DNA of 64,000 bases from Paramarasmius palmivorus (lineage: Eukaryota > Basidiomycota > Agaricomycetes > Agaricales > Marasmiaceae): NCBI GenBank assembly GCA_037176845.1, contig JAYKXP010000002.1, positions 930,001 to 994,000 of the forward strand, in the 5' to 3' direction. Positions 47,773 to 57,799 of the stretch are shown piece by piece. The notes under the pieces are model-generated. The model ran no database searches, was not told the DNA's origin, and saw nothing but the letters and a program-made list of their open reading frames with translations. The stretch's first letter is position 1; the number at the start of each line of letters is the position of its first letter. The position numbers were made by a program, and so were the translations under genes.

Positions 47773-49496
47773 ATGCAGACACAAGACAAGATCAAGGCCT
47801 CGAACGATGAGGAGACGGAGGAGCTCAGGCAATTTAGGGCGGCATGGAAAGCGGAGGTGAAGAAGAAGAAGGAAGGGAAACCGGCACAGCCAGCCCAAGC
47901 ATCAACCTCTGCTGTGGATACCTCGCCAATTGCCTCTCCGACACGTCCGACTATAGCACGACCATCAGCGACAGCTGTGTCTGACGATGCAACCGCACCC
48001 AGTGTTTTCATACCGGCTCCTTCGCAACTACCCAAAGGTGGCGCCTCTCCAGCTGTAGCAATCTATCGTCAGGCCGTGGTTCACGAACAGAAGGGAGAAC
48101 TCGACCAGGCGCTACAGTTGTACCGCCAGGCCTTCCGAAGGGACCCCAATGTTGACAGGGCATACCACCAGGAAGAGCGTCTAGGCGCCTTTGTTGCTGA
48201 AGTTGCTCAGAAGAGTCAGCAATCGACCAAACCGCTTCCCCAGACTGCGGAAGGGGAACGTCAGGGAGATACAACTGCTGTAGCAGTTGAAGCTTTATCT
48301 GAGAGCTTAAAGCATACTCTCGCATTCCAGGAGAAATCTTTCGGGACTAGTACCAGTAGACTGGCGTCTCTGTTGAGTGAGTTCCCTCAACAACTGGTAT
48401 TCGAGCCGGAGGACGAGAAGGAGCCTGTTCTATTGAACATGCTACCAGACGAGATGATTGTTTCTATTATCAAACGTCTGGACACCTCTTCTATTGAACG
48501 CTTTGCTGCGGTTAATAGAAAGGCTAGGATCATCAGCTTGGATGCGACGATATGGAGGTTGGTCTTGTTACCTCTCCGTTAGAGGAACTGTGCTAACACT
48601 ATGCAGGGAACTCGTCGATGATACATACAAACCCCCACAAGTACCCGACGAGGACGTTCTCAAGGTCCTGTATGATCAATATCTTTATGACTATCGACGG
48701 TTGTACATCGAACATCCACGGGTCCGGATGGATGGCGTCTATATCGCGGTTTGTCATTACGTGTCAGTGCATGTCTCCGCCTTCCGCGCGCTCCGATGAT
48801 AATGATTCGTGCAACAGTCGTCCAGGGTTAAGCGAGAATTCATGGGTCAATGTGAGGCTATCTTTTCATCAAACGCGCCTGTGTCTCACTAGTTCGTAGA
48901 TGAGCCACCTCATAACCTATCATAGATATCTGTGCGTGTCTGGATCATCGTCCAACGAAACGCTTTTGAACTCTCTACAGACGGTTCTTCTCTAATGGAC
49001 AAGTCATTTCCTTGCTCACAAACGAAGAGCAACCGCCTACAGAAGTCATCTCTCGGCTTAAGCTCTCCGCACGAGCGACTAAAGCAAGTCAAACCCACTT
49101 GATTTCCATTGAATGACCTCTAAACTCAATCTATAGGGCTTATTCATCGGTACTTGGCATCTAAGCGGAACTACAATCATCATCTCCAACCTCCTCGACA
49201 CTGGCTGTATGTCCACCTCAACTCTATCCTCGATTGACTTGACGTCGCCTTCAACACTCTTGGACGTTGTAAACACCCTACAAGCCTCAACTACCCGCGA
49301 TCATCACTCAACACATCAGCCTTTGAGATACGTGTTTACGATGAACCTATCTCTAAGATCAAGACCTTTGGGAAGGTGGAACAAGCTGGATATCATGTCG
49401 TATGATTCGGTGAGCTTGGAAACGGGCGATACGTACCCTGTGGCTTTGAAGCACGAGAGGCCATTCTGGTTCTCGAAGGTTAGGTCGTATGCGTGA
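47773..49496 (+). CDS. pof7: FBXO9/Pof7/Hrt3-like F-box protein
   Basis: Substrate receptor of an SCF ubiquitin ligase. The start is MQTQDKIKASNDEETEELRQ. A tetratricopeptide-like helical pair follows (AIYRQAVVHEQKGELDQALQ, LYRQAFRRDPNVDRAYHQEE). The F-box reads LLNMLPDEMIVSIIKRLDTS then SIERFAAVNRKARIISLD. The family C-terminal beta domain comes from several small exons: YIEHPRVRMDGVYIAVCHYV, RPGLSENSWVN, MSHLITYHRYL, RFFSNGQVISLLTNEEQPPT, GLFIGTWHLSGTTI, SRPLGRWNKLDIMSYDSV and the terminal ERPFWFSKVRSYA. All joins work with short GT-AG introns and no frame break. The gene converges on the first membrane paralogue (114 bp). Confidence 0.88.
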
Positions 49497-49609
49497 TGCG
49501 GGAGTGATTTATTGGAGTATAGTATATGGATTTGGATAGATTAGAATATACACGGTTGAGAAACTTTAGTGTTCGAACCCTGAACCGAACAATGGGTACT
49601 ACTTATGTC

Positions 49610-52600
49610 CTACTCGGTGCTTGCATCGGAGGGTATAACATGAACCTCCGAATCATCAGGCTTGCGAAATCGAAGGCTGACACTGGATGCTGTACAATCC
49701 CTATTCGTGGTGGAGCTTCCGTCTTCAATTCTGCCATCACTTTGTGATTCTGATCCTCCATACTTGGCATCCACGACACAGGATCCTAAACCGATACGTA
49801 TAATGATCAGAGTTGGAGCAATGCCCTGTTTGATTGTAAGAACTCCAGCGGGTATCTCGTCTTGTATCAAGTTACGCACCACAATCTGAACTAAGAGAAG
49901 ATACATCGTCTTACCAAAGATGGCAAGGAGTTGGTAGTGTATTTTGTTGGCCGGATCAGCTTGATGAATTGCAGGTAGGATCGCAGCTTCGACTGCTAAC
50001 GCAACGGGGTACAGTATTCCGGACTCGATGCTACCATAATGAGACTCAAGCAACAATCGATGGATGTAACGTACCTAACAGCAATTGCAGTTTTATAAGT
50101 CCGTCGAGCGCGCGGTCCGAGAAGAGTGAGGTCGTTGCGGATCACGTAGTAGATACGTCCCGCTACAAGACCATTGGACTTTTAGCCTTTTATTTGAGGA
50201 TTGAATCAGGAACATACCAATCATGGAGGTGAGAACCGTATTTGAAGCCAGTGCACCATAGAGGAAGGCGGTAAGTACTGTGGGTGGGACTGCACTAGAG
50301 AGCTCGGAGAGGGGCCCCGAAATCGTTGGATCAAAGCTGTGTTTAGTGCTGACGAGCACAATGACCAAAGCGGCAACTATTTTTTAGGTAAATGAACAAT
50401 CGTACAAAATGGCTCTACCTCGAGATGCTTACCATTGTTAAGAATACACAAGATAGCCGGAAGGACTACAAACTTGATACGGGAAGACCATACAAGGTAG
50501 CATCTCCATATCTAAATGCAAGTGTAAGTTCGGCTCTGGGTCAGATGTCCAATCCTACCATTAGAGTATCTGCAACGACGCTGGGTTCAACTCAATAAGA
50601 AATCGTGTGGGGGTAGCAGAGGAAAACTGACTTGGAAATGATCAAAACCACCAAAGCACCGGTGCCTAGCGCATTTCTTGTAAAGAGTCCAAGTTGAAAA
50701 ACAAGGTCCTGACACATACGAGTTGACACGGTGGCACTCACAGTGGGGGCGTTTTCAAGGAGAGTCGCAGCGCAATATTTGCCTCGCTGACAGTTAGCAA
50801 TGTTTGCAGAAGAATGCCAATAGTCGCCAGTATAAAGAGCAGGACGGTGAAGAATAAGTGCGCGAAAATCCGGGGACCCTTTCTTCTCAAGAGGAACGAG
50901 ATACAAAGTCCCAAAAGGATGACATAAGCGCCTAGCATGTCCTCAGACCACCAAAGTCCCGACTACTGCAGGGGAGACGCACCATATAAGAAAAAACTTA
51001 TCTGCCGTGTTGAACAAATAGGTATCAGTCACGATTCTAAGGTGTAGCGCGGTACCTACAAGTATGGAAGGCCGGACTGTCATGCTCAGTTAGGACGTGT
51101 CTACCTCGGTACAGTTAACAAACATGGAAATAGGACCCCGGACAGTCCTACAAGTGCCGCGTATTTTAATGTGAGTTGCCGGCTTCCAGTAACCGCCCGT
51201 GAGTTATTAGTACTTTAGTGTAGACTACGCATCTTTGTTGAGCTTATACATGCACACGCAGCTATATGTACATATTTCATCAACTCCAAATCGATGACTA
51301 TGTATTCACAAGACCGTCGGTCGACGTAGTACTATGTAGTTAAAAACGATTGGGCAACGTGATACCCGGACACAGTCCATTTTTGGATTTATCGCCGTAT
51401 TGACGAAAACTTATCCATGCCTTGCTCAGCAAGTTTTTTTATTTCTCGGACATTTGAGGGCCCATAAATATAATACTCAAATATATAGAGTGGAACTGCG
51501 GTGTTCAGAGTCAACCAGAAAGGTCCCGGGGGTCCGGGCCGCCCAATTTGCTAGGAATGGACGGAAAAGACTGGAGCGCGACGTGAAAATAATTTTTGAC
51601 ACTTTCACACCTAGGCCTCATAACTCATAGAAATCCGTGCTTCTCGTCCGAATAAGGAGCCATAGTCGGAACATACTCAACATACAAGATCAGATAGTTT
51701 ACCGAGTTACCCTGCTCGGCATGGTAACGGTGGCACAATGGTCTCCACCACGTTGTGCGAGGTTGATAATGTGGCCTAAGGTACGGTGTTCAATGCTCGA
51801 CGAGGTGATATTTTTTACTTCACTCAAGTTGACCTTGACAACGGCAATATATGGTGCATAGCAAATAGCATTGAAGTAATCTTGCTGATCTCACCACCCA
51901 AATATGATTCCTTAATGTTATGCCACTCACAAGTTATGGACTCGCAAAATGACAGACAAATGCGCAGGAAACACTGTTCCTGATATCTTTTTAAAATACC
52001 ACTGTCCAGCATCAATTCCGTCTTTACCGTGACATACATTCAACTGAGATGAAGATTACCATACTATATTACTGTTATACAAGGTGACTGGACCCCGAGG
52101 CCACTGCAAACATCAGTGACCACATCTTTCAACTTGGTGCCTAGCCATTTGCGACACAAAGAGTATGTAGATGCGCCACATTCTCCGTGGGCCATGAGAC
52201 TCTGATTATCTCCAGAATCTGAAACGAGAAGCATTCAGAAGATAAACTATCAGGTGTTTTGAATCTTAATGACGCATTGATATCAATGGTCTTAGAATAC
52301 AATATATTGACTCGCATCGAGTTCCAAACAGCACTGTATTGGGTATCTTTGAGAATTCCGGCATCTAAAAAACTAGCTAAAGCGGCCTGACAAATAAGTA
52401 CTTTGGTTCTGTGAATAGGGACTCCGAGTCGGATGTTCCATTCCCTACTGATGATGATAGCCTTATTGACATGGTGGCTACCTCAGCCTACAAACCACGG
52501 GCCCCTGTTAAGCTTCAAGCCGAGTCTCATACCGGCGGTTTACTTGACTATCTTTTTATCTCCGTCAGTGTCAGTATCAAAACCATATTATCAAACTTTG

Positions 52601-53370
52601 TTCACCTCTCTGGTATGTCCAGGACTCGGAGATGGTAAAAGAATGCATCATGATATCATTGCTGAGATCTGAGAGGTCAGGGACAGTGTACTAATTGTAT
52701 CACTCGACGTAATGGCTGCGCTCGACTACACACTGAGACAAAACAGTACTGATCACCGACATGCTCCCATGTAGAGTGAAAGTGATGTTTAGCAGCTTGC
52801 GCGTCGCGACATGCTGCATACGCGTCATGTCACAGGTCTAATTACGGGCCCTACTAGATACAAGGTGTCATTTCTACATACAGCTTATTATACCACCAAG
52901 ATCTATGTGTTTGACCTGCTCACTCGGCTGTTGGCTTCACCTGTTACCTCTATTTTTACTTGAGTACTCAGAGAATGGTACGGAATGTGTCAGGCGCCTT
53001 AAGTACATGCCATTATCACGTGACCTGCGCGCTCTGACGCCAAGGCCCTATAACAAGTACAACGCATATTCCCACCGTGACCATTGAGTATGTCTATTTA
53101 TCATTTTAAAAACTACCGGATCCGCATGGTTAAATGACATTGGTACGTGCCAGTGGGGGAGGATCGCACAGACGTGATTTCCACATATAATAAATCATAA
53201 ATTGAATATCTGATTCTCTGAATTCCGCGACAAAGAGTTTCCGGGGTCCTGCCTCCTTTTGATCGCATCAACTGAGCATGACAGTCCGGCCTTCCATATA
53301 CAAGTGCTGGGACCAAGATCATGATAAATAACTGAGTGCTGTAGAGTTTGTCATCGGCGAGAGTCGACAT
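49610..53370 (-). CDS. Multi-pass membrane protein, paralogue 1, interrupted by a transposon in intron 1
   Basis: Member of a roughly seven-TM family of unknown function that is expanded in mushrooms. Exon 1 reads MSTLADDKLYSTQLFIMILV then PAL (53370-53302). Exon 2 is a tiny piece (ATAAG...TATATG, from 51001 down). Later exons read MLGAYVILLGLCISFLLRRK, FFTVLLFILATIGILLQTLL, NALGTGALVVLIISK, IESGILYPVALAVEAAILPA and GIAPTLIIIRIGLGSCVVD, the family's conserved last-TM motif. A Ser/Thr-rich tail ends VIPSDASTE. Between exons 1 and 2 lies a 2236-bp inverted-repeat element. Without it the intron would be 58 nt (51059-51002). With it the gene still has an in-phase GT donor directly after the CTT codon, so a 2300-nt intron (53301-51002) is possible. 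Whether the gene is expressed cannot be told here. Confidence 0.65.
51057..51062. repeat. Target-site duplication, left copy (TACAAG)
   Basis: TACAAG directly abuts the left TIR and is repeated at 53299-53304. On the coding (minus) strand it reads CTTGTA: the last codon of exon 1 plus the GTA that opened the original intron. Confidence 0.8.
51063..51091. repeat. Left terminal inverted repeat (29 bp)
   Basis: Perfect inverted match to 53270-53298; the outermost bases are TATGGAAGG. The match ends where the left side continues AGGACG and the right side (complemented) continues GATGCG. Confidence 0.9.
53270..53298. repeat. Right terminal inverted repeat (29 bp)
   Basis: Exact reverse complement of 51063-51091, ending CCTTCCATA next to the second TACAAG. 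Confidence 0.9.
53299..53304. repeat. Target-site duplication, right copy (TACAAG)
   Basis: Second copy of TACAAG, abutting the right TIR. On the minus strand it supplies CTT (exon 1 end) and GTA, giving a new splice donor GTATAT whose last bases come from the element. Confidence 0.8.
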
Positions 53371-53682
53371 GGATGCGAGAAGATGGTAGCGGTTGCAGGC
53401 TGGTATATGAAGGTTCGAATTTTGATTATGATGTAAATCTAGGCAACTAGATCTGGTATACCTTCTGTGGCAGTTGAGAAGCAGCTATGCATTGCTGGGT
53501 CGGGAGGTCCCCGGGCCCGTCATCACGGCAGGAGACCTGGAGTTGTACTGCCAAAGTTGAATTGGTTACTATATCAAGACACGGGCATCTAGGGTGTAGT
53601 TTGTGATTCAGAAGAACGGCCAGCAGTGGGCGAGAGTGTGATGATCATCATGATCGGCGTGAGAGAAACGCCTGTTAACGAA

Positions 53683-53697
53683 AAAACCTGCCCTAAA
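53683..53697. promoter_or_regulatory. Conserved upstream element, paralogue 1
   Basis: AAAACCTGCCCTAAA, identical to the elements at 55930 and 59627. It lies about 313 bp upstream of the paralogue 1 ATG. Paralogue 1 is not part of the recent duplication, so retention of this exact 15-mer suggests function. Confidence 0.5.
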
Positions 53698-54132
53698 CTC
53701 ATTCAATAAAGTATCCGATCACCGCGGCTAACCCAAGGTTCAGCGCTAGCGCCAAGCACTAACCGGGCCAGCTGCGCATGCTGGCAGAGCTGTCAGTGTA
53801 TTGAATACATTCTCGCATTCTCATAACAATATATATGCACCAGCAGCATGAACTGTTTTTTTTTGAGCCTCTTGCAGTATTTTGGGAATTTATCGGCACA
53901 GCCGAGTACTTAGTTTGGGCAAGGCTGTCGAAGAGAATATCTGGTGCATCGTTCAAACACTTATAGGTTCTGTGGCATGTTTTGTTACCTTGACGATCTT
54001 GAAGGCGACTTGCAAATGAGCGAGCTCAAAGACGTGAAACGGGCTTCCTGATTTAGAATGAATGACTCGCATCCATTGGCCTTTCTTAAATTTCTACAGC
54101 CAGTATCAACCCAGCTCGATACCACTATAGTA

Positions 54133-55634
54133 CTACCCACTGACGGCATCGGAGGAGATATCCAGAACCTCCGAATCAAGGCTCGCGAAGTTGAGGACCC
54201 TCATTTGTCCTGCGATCAGTCTTCGATATCAGTCCTCCACATTCTCCATCCACGACACAGTATCCAAGCCCGATTCGTATAACAATCAAAGTGGGTGCAA
54301 TTCCCTATTGGATTGTGTTCAGTAAATTTCGGACGATGTACGACAACCTCACGTACCACGATCTGGATCAAGAGAAGGTACGTCGTCCTACCAACAATCT
54401 CGAGTATATGGTAGCTGATATGTTTGGTCTTTTCATTCGGATCCCCGTTGTTTATCATAGGCATAATCGCAGCCTCGACTGCTAGGGCAATGGGGTACAA
54501 TATTCCTGATTCAATGCTGTTGCAATGAGAAAGAGTTGACATCCGATGACTATGGACAAACCTAACAGCAGCAGCGGTCTTATATGTCCGTTTGACTTGC
54601 GGTCCCAGAAGAGTTAGGTTGTTACGAATCACGTAGTAGATACGTCCGGCTGCAAGCGTGAGCATGAAGCATTGAATCCCACGAGAACAAGATTAACACA
54701 CCAATCATGGATGTGAGAATGATGTTGGAAATTAGCGACCCATAGAGGAAGACTGGGAATAGTGCAGGTGGGGTCACATTAGGCTGGGGGTGCTCAGAAG
54801 AACTTGAAATCTCGATGGCGTGTCTGGGGTCAATAAGGGCAATAACGAGAGCGGCCACTGGGTATAGATATGTCATTGAAGTGTCTTTGAGGCGCTATTT
54901 TTGACGTTCCCACCGTTATTCAGGACACATAAGCCCGCAGGAAGGACGACAAATTTGATGCGAGCGGCCCATACGAGATAACATCTCCATATCTTGGAAT
55001 CGCTGTAAATTCAGCGGTACCAGGTCAATGTAGTTGTGTAGCAACTCACCAAGAGAGTATCTGCGACAACACTGGAATAAGATTTTGAGAAAATGTTTCG
55101 GGGGAGAGAAGATCGGTGGCTGACTTGGATATAATCAGAACCACTAGAATACCAGTGGTTGAAGCGTTCCTGGAAAACGTATTGGGTTAATCCAGGCCCG
55201 GGTCGCGCCTTCAAGTTAGTGCAGCTCACAGATTAGATGTGTCTGAAGAAAACTGCAGTACTATATTCGCAGCGCTAACGGAATTCACTGTTTGAAGAGC
55301 GATATCAACGGTCGCCAACGCAAAGAGCAAAACGGTGATAGTGACGTGTACAACGGTACGAGGTCTTTTTCTCTTCATGAGGAAGAAGATACACTGTCCG
55401 AAAAGAATCATGTAGACACCTAGCATACATGTCAAGGTGCGATTGGAGTTCTGAGCCGTGCTGGGTCAAGGCGTACCATATAGAAAATAGCTTATCTGCC
55501 GAATGAAACGAAAGATTATTGATACCTGGTTCAGGTTTAGAAGCCAAGAGAAACAGACTCACAATTGTAGGGATGAAGACTATGGTAAATACCCCTCGAG
55601 CCCGGGAGAATTTGTCATCAGTTAGAGATACCAT
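54133..55634 (-). CDS. Multi-pass membrane protein, paralogue 2, with altered C-terminus
   Basis: Near-copy of paralogue 3. Exon 1 reads MVSLTDDKFSRARGVFTIVF. Later exons give MLGVYMILFGQCIFFLMKRK, TITVLLFALATVDIALQTVN, VAALVIALIDPRHAIEISSS, PTALFPVF-type text near 54760 (PPALFPVFLYGSLISNIILT), SIESGILYPIALAVEAAIMP and the last-TM motif with IRIGLGYCVVD. After this motif paralogue 2 has one extra base compared with paralogue 3 (GATGGAGAA versus GATGAGAA). Its tail is therefore read as GECGGLISKTDRRTNEGPQL and stops at about 54176 instead of the homologous stop at 54133-54135. A CCTCAA insertion lies further along. The tail change could be real divergence or an indel error. Function unknown. 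Confidence 0.7.
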
Positions 55635-55702
55635 CGTGCTAGTAGTAAGTGGATGGTGAGGCTTGAGGGTCAGAGATGGTCAGAAAGGCTTCTGATCTTG
55701 TC

Positions 55703-55709
55703 TTTTATA
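55703..55709 (-). promoter_or_regulatory. TATA box of paralogue 2
   Basis: TATAAAA on the minus strand, 69-75 bp upstream of the ATG at 55634; conserved in paralogue 3. Confidence 0.55.
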
Positions 55710-55929
55710 CTATATCTGATTGTTGTGAAAAAAAAAACTTTAGGTGACCGTGAGCCTTCTCAGGTCGCGGCGAAGCGGCTAGCTGCGAAAATGTGCCAGT
55801 AGCTCCCAGCATCACAGAAAAGTAGCACCGATCAGATACTATTAGCAAGTATCCAGTCAACATATCATGTTGATCAAGAACGCTTGGATGCGGCGGAGCT
55901 GGTCAGTGGTAGAGGTCTGCGAAAGCAAG

Positions 55930-55944
55930 AAAACCTGCCCTAAA
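55930..55944. promoter_or_regulatory. Conserved upstream element, paralogue 2
   Basis: AAAACCTGCCCTAAA, about 296 bp upstream of the paralogue 2 ATG. It is the same 15-mer as at 53683 and 59627. Confidence 0.5.
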
Positions 55945-56313
55945 GCTCTACTTTTACACGTGACAATAAACCGGTTGTTGCCGGCCTCAACGTTCACCCA
56001 GTCTCAAGATCTCTTACTATTCCTAAGTTCCAAGCAGGCACGGAATGTAGTGAGGAATCTGTTTGCTTTCAATGATCGTAGCCACTGCGAGTCCGCTCTG
56101 TATGATTTTCATCAAGGACCTTAATTGTTTGAAGTTGATTAGGCAACCAACATGTTGGTTGATCCTGGTTGATCTGAAGGTTTGGTTGGTGTCAGCTAAA
56201 CGACCTCAACCAACACCTCGCTACCCGCAGCCACCTCGTTTTCCATCCAAGGCAACCATCACACCCAGAAGGAATCGCTGTCTGATAGTCGGACAGCTTT
56301 TCAAAAAGAAGAC

Positions 56314-56337
56314 GATAGATAGATAGATAGATAGATA
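56314..56337. repeat. GATA tetranucleotide microsatellite
   Basis: Six uninterrupted GATA units in the unique segment between the two duplication units. Confidence 0.85.
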
Positions 56338-56499
56338 CACAAGGGAACAGCCGGAGACTGCGGCGAGCTCATCCCACAAGGAGACGCCGCCGGGTAGACC
56401 GCAGTCCGCGCAGCAGCCAGTCAGAGAACTCATACGGCTTCTTCATCGCTGGAACACGACTCGTCTGATGGTCATCACCGTCGTTAACAACCTGAGACT

Positions 56500-57510
56500 C
56501 CCTACCTCCTTGCAAAACTCGATCTATGCATCCACCACCGTAAAAACAAACCTTGAACAAACCTCGCACAGGGGATGACACCTTCCCAGGAGAAGATGCC
56601 TTCCTTGAGAAACGTGAACGGATCATCATCAATGCCCAGAAATATCCCCAATTCCTCAAAAAAATCCCTGCGAAAAGTGCCGCTCATAGACGTACATACT
56701 AGCAAGACTTAGACATGTTTTGGTGTTTCATAATCATCTCCGCATGCTCTACACCTCAGAGATTCCGACCCATCCCTCTCATCACAATCTTTCCTGGTGA
56801 TACCAGGAATACTGCGGGAACCAATGCACCACAGAGCAATTACGTCAGCCGTCGTCGATGGTGATGGTTGGAGACGCGTGTTAGGTAGTGACGCAAGGCA
56901 ACACATCTGTAGGAGGCTCGGAGTGTGAGAGAGAGGATCTTCAGGTTCAATACGGTTGCGCAGGAGGGCACACAACCGGAGTAGCGGGTCAATGCTACGA
57001 TATGCGTGACATGCCAACGCACAGCACGCAGATCACGGGATTCAATTGTCTGTACGCCAGTTCTTATAGGTCAGGAGTTGGCAACGGAAGTTGAAGGTCG
57101 TTTGCTCCTGGAAGGTTCGTCACCGCCCACTGGATATCCGACAGCCAACAGGACATATCTAGGTCAAGTAGGCGAATGTTTTCCTAGGGCCAATATGAGA
57201 CGACGGGATCTCAAGGGCATTATACCAGTCTCAGTGTACAATATCACTATCATTGACCTTAAACCCAGACCGAGCATCCTTCGCATGAACATCAATTGAA
57301 CCTCCTGGAGTTTGGAGAAGCACGACAACCGCCTATCCACGACAACGTCGCATCCATAAATCAAGTGACAACCATCCAAAGCTGTGTATAGTGACCGACA
57401 AATCTTCGGAAGGAGACGATGGCGACGAAGTCGCTCTGTACCAAAAACCCCACGAGCCGATGCGAGTGCAGGCGTGCGTTTTCGACTGTACAGGTTATCG
57501 AACATGTGTC
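56500..57510 (-). mobile_element. Degenerate LINE-type reverse transcriptase fragment
   Basis: The minus strand carries the C-terminal part of a non-LTR reverse transcriptase of the kind common in mushrooms. It reads ICRSLYTALDGCHLIYGCDV then LQEVQLMFMRRMLGLGLRSM and LYTETGIMPLRSRRLILALG. In a different frame it continues RCRACGDDYETPKHV, a CCHC-like C-terminal motif, then SGTFRRDFFEELGIFLGI. The frame changes several times and the catalytic core upstream is missing, so this is a dead relic. It occupies most of the 1.5 kb that separates the two copies of the membrane-gene duplication. The flanking sequence toward 56070-56500 shows nothing else apart from the GATA repeat. Confidence 0.75.
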
Positions 57511-57799
57511 CCCGTATAGATAAAAAAGTAGCTGTAGGGGCATGTCACAGGTCTAGGAATTTATGGGCCCACCCGAGTACTTGATTTGGGCAAGGCTGTC
57601 GAAGAGAATATCTGGTGCATCGTTCAAACACCTATAGGTTCTGTGGCATGTTTTGTTACCTTGGCGATCTTGAAGGCGACTTGCAAATGAGCGAGCTCAA
57701 AGACGCAAAACGGGCTTCCTGATTTAGAATGACTCGCATCCATTGGCCTTTCTTAAATTTCTACAGCCAGTATCAACCCAGCTCGATACCATTATAGTA

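Larger units (their letters stand above)
51063..53298. mobile_element. Non-autonomous DNA transposon with 29-bp TIRs and 6-bp TSD
   Basis: The 2236-bp element starts TATGGAAGGCCGGACTGTCA and ends with its exact reverse complement. The terminal inverted repeats are perfect for 29 bp. It is flanked on both sides by TACAAG (51057-51062 and 53299-53304), read as the target-site duplication. A second inverted pair, AGGACCCCGGA at 51132-51142 and its complement at 53240-53250, forms subterminal repeats. No open frame over 85 codons with any recognisable domain lies inside, so no transposase is encoded and the element depends on one elsewhere. A 6-bp duplication does not point clearly to a common superfamily. 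Removing the element and one TACAAG restores an ordinary 58-nt intron in the host gene, which independently supports the boundaries. Confidence 0.85.
53902..56070. repeat. Direct duplication unit A (paralogue 2 with promoter)
   Basis: Starts ccgagtactta... and ends ...tttgctttc. It is nearly identical throughout to unit B at 57573-59779, including the region downstream of the gene, the gene itself and about 430 bp of upstream DNA. Scattered substitutions and small indels separate the two copies, so the duplication is recent but not brand new. Confidence 0.85.

Noticed and set aside
51063..51120. Programmed inversion of the first exon region as an explanation for the inverted 29-mers
   Set aside because: The flanking TACAAG duplication and the clean restoration of a 58-nt intron on removal fit transposon insertion far better.
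56709..57017. Open frame considered as a separate cysteine-motif protein
   Set aside because: Its CRACGDDYETPKHV end is the C-terminal motif of the same LINE reverse transcriptase relic.
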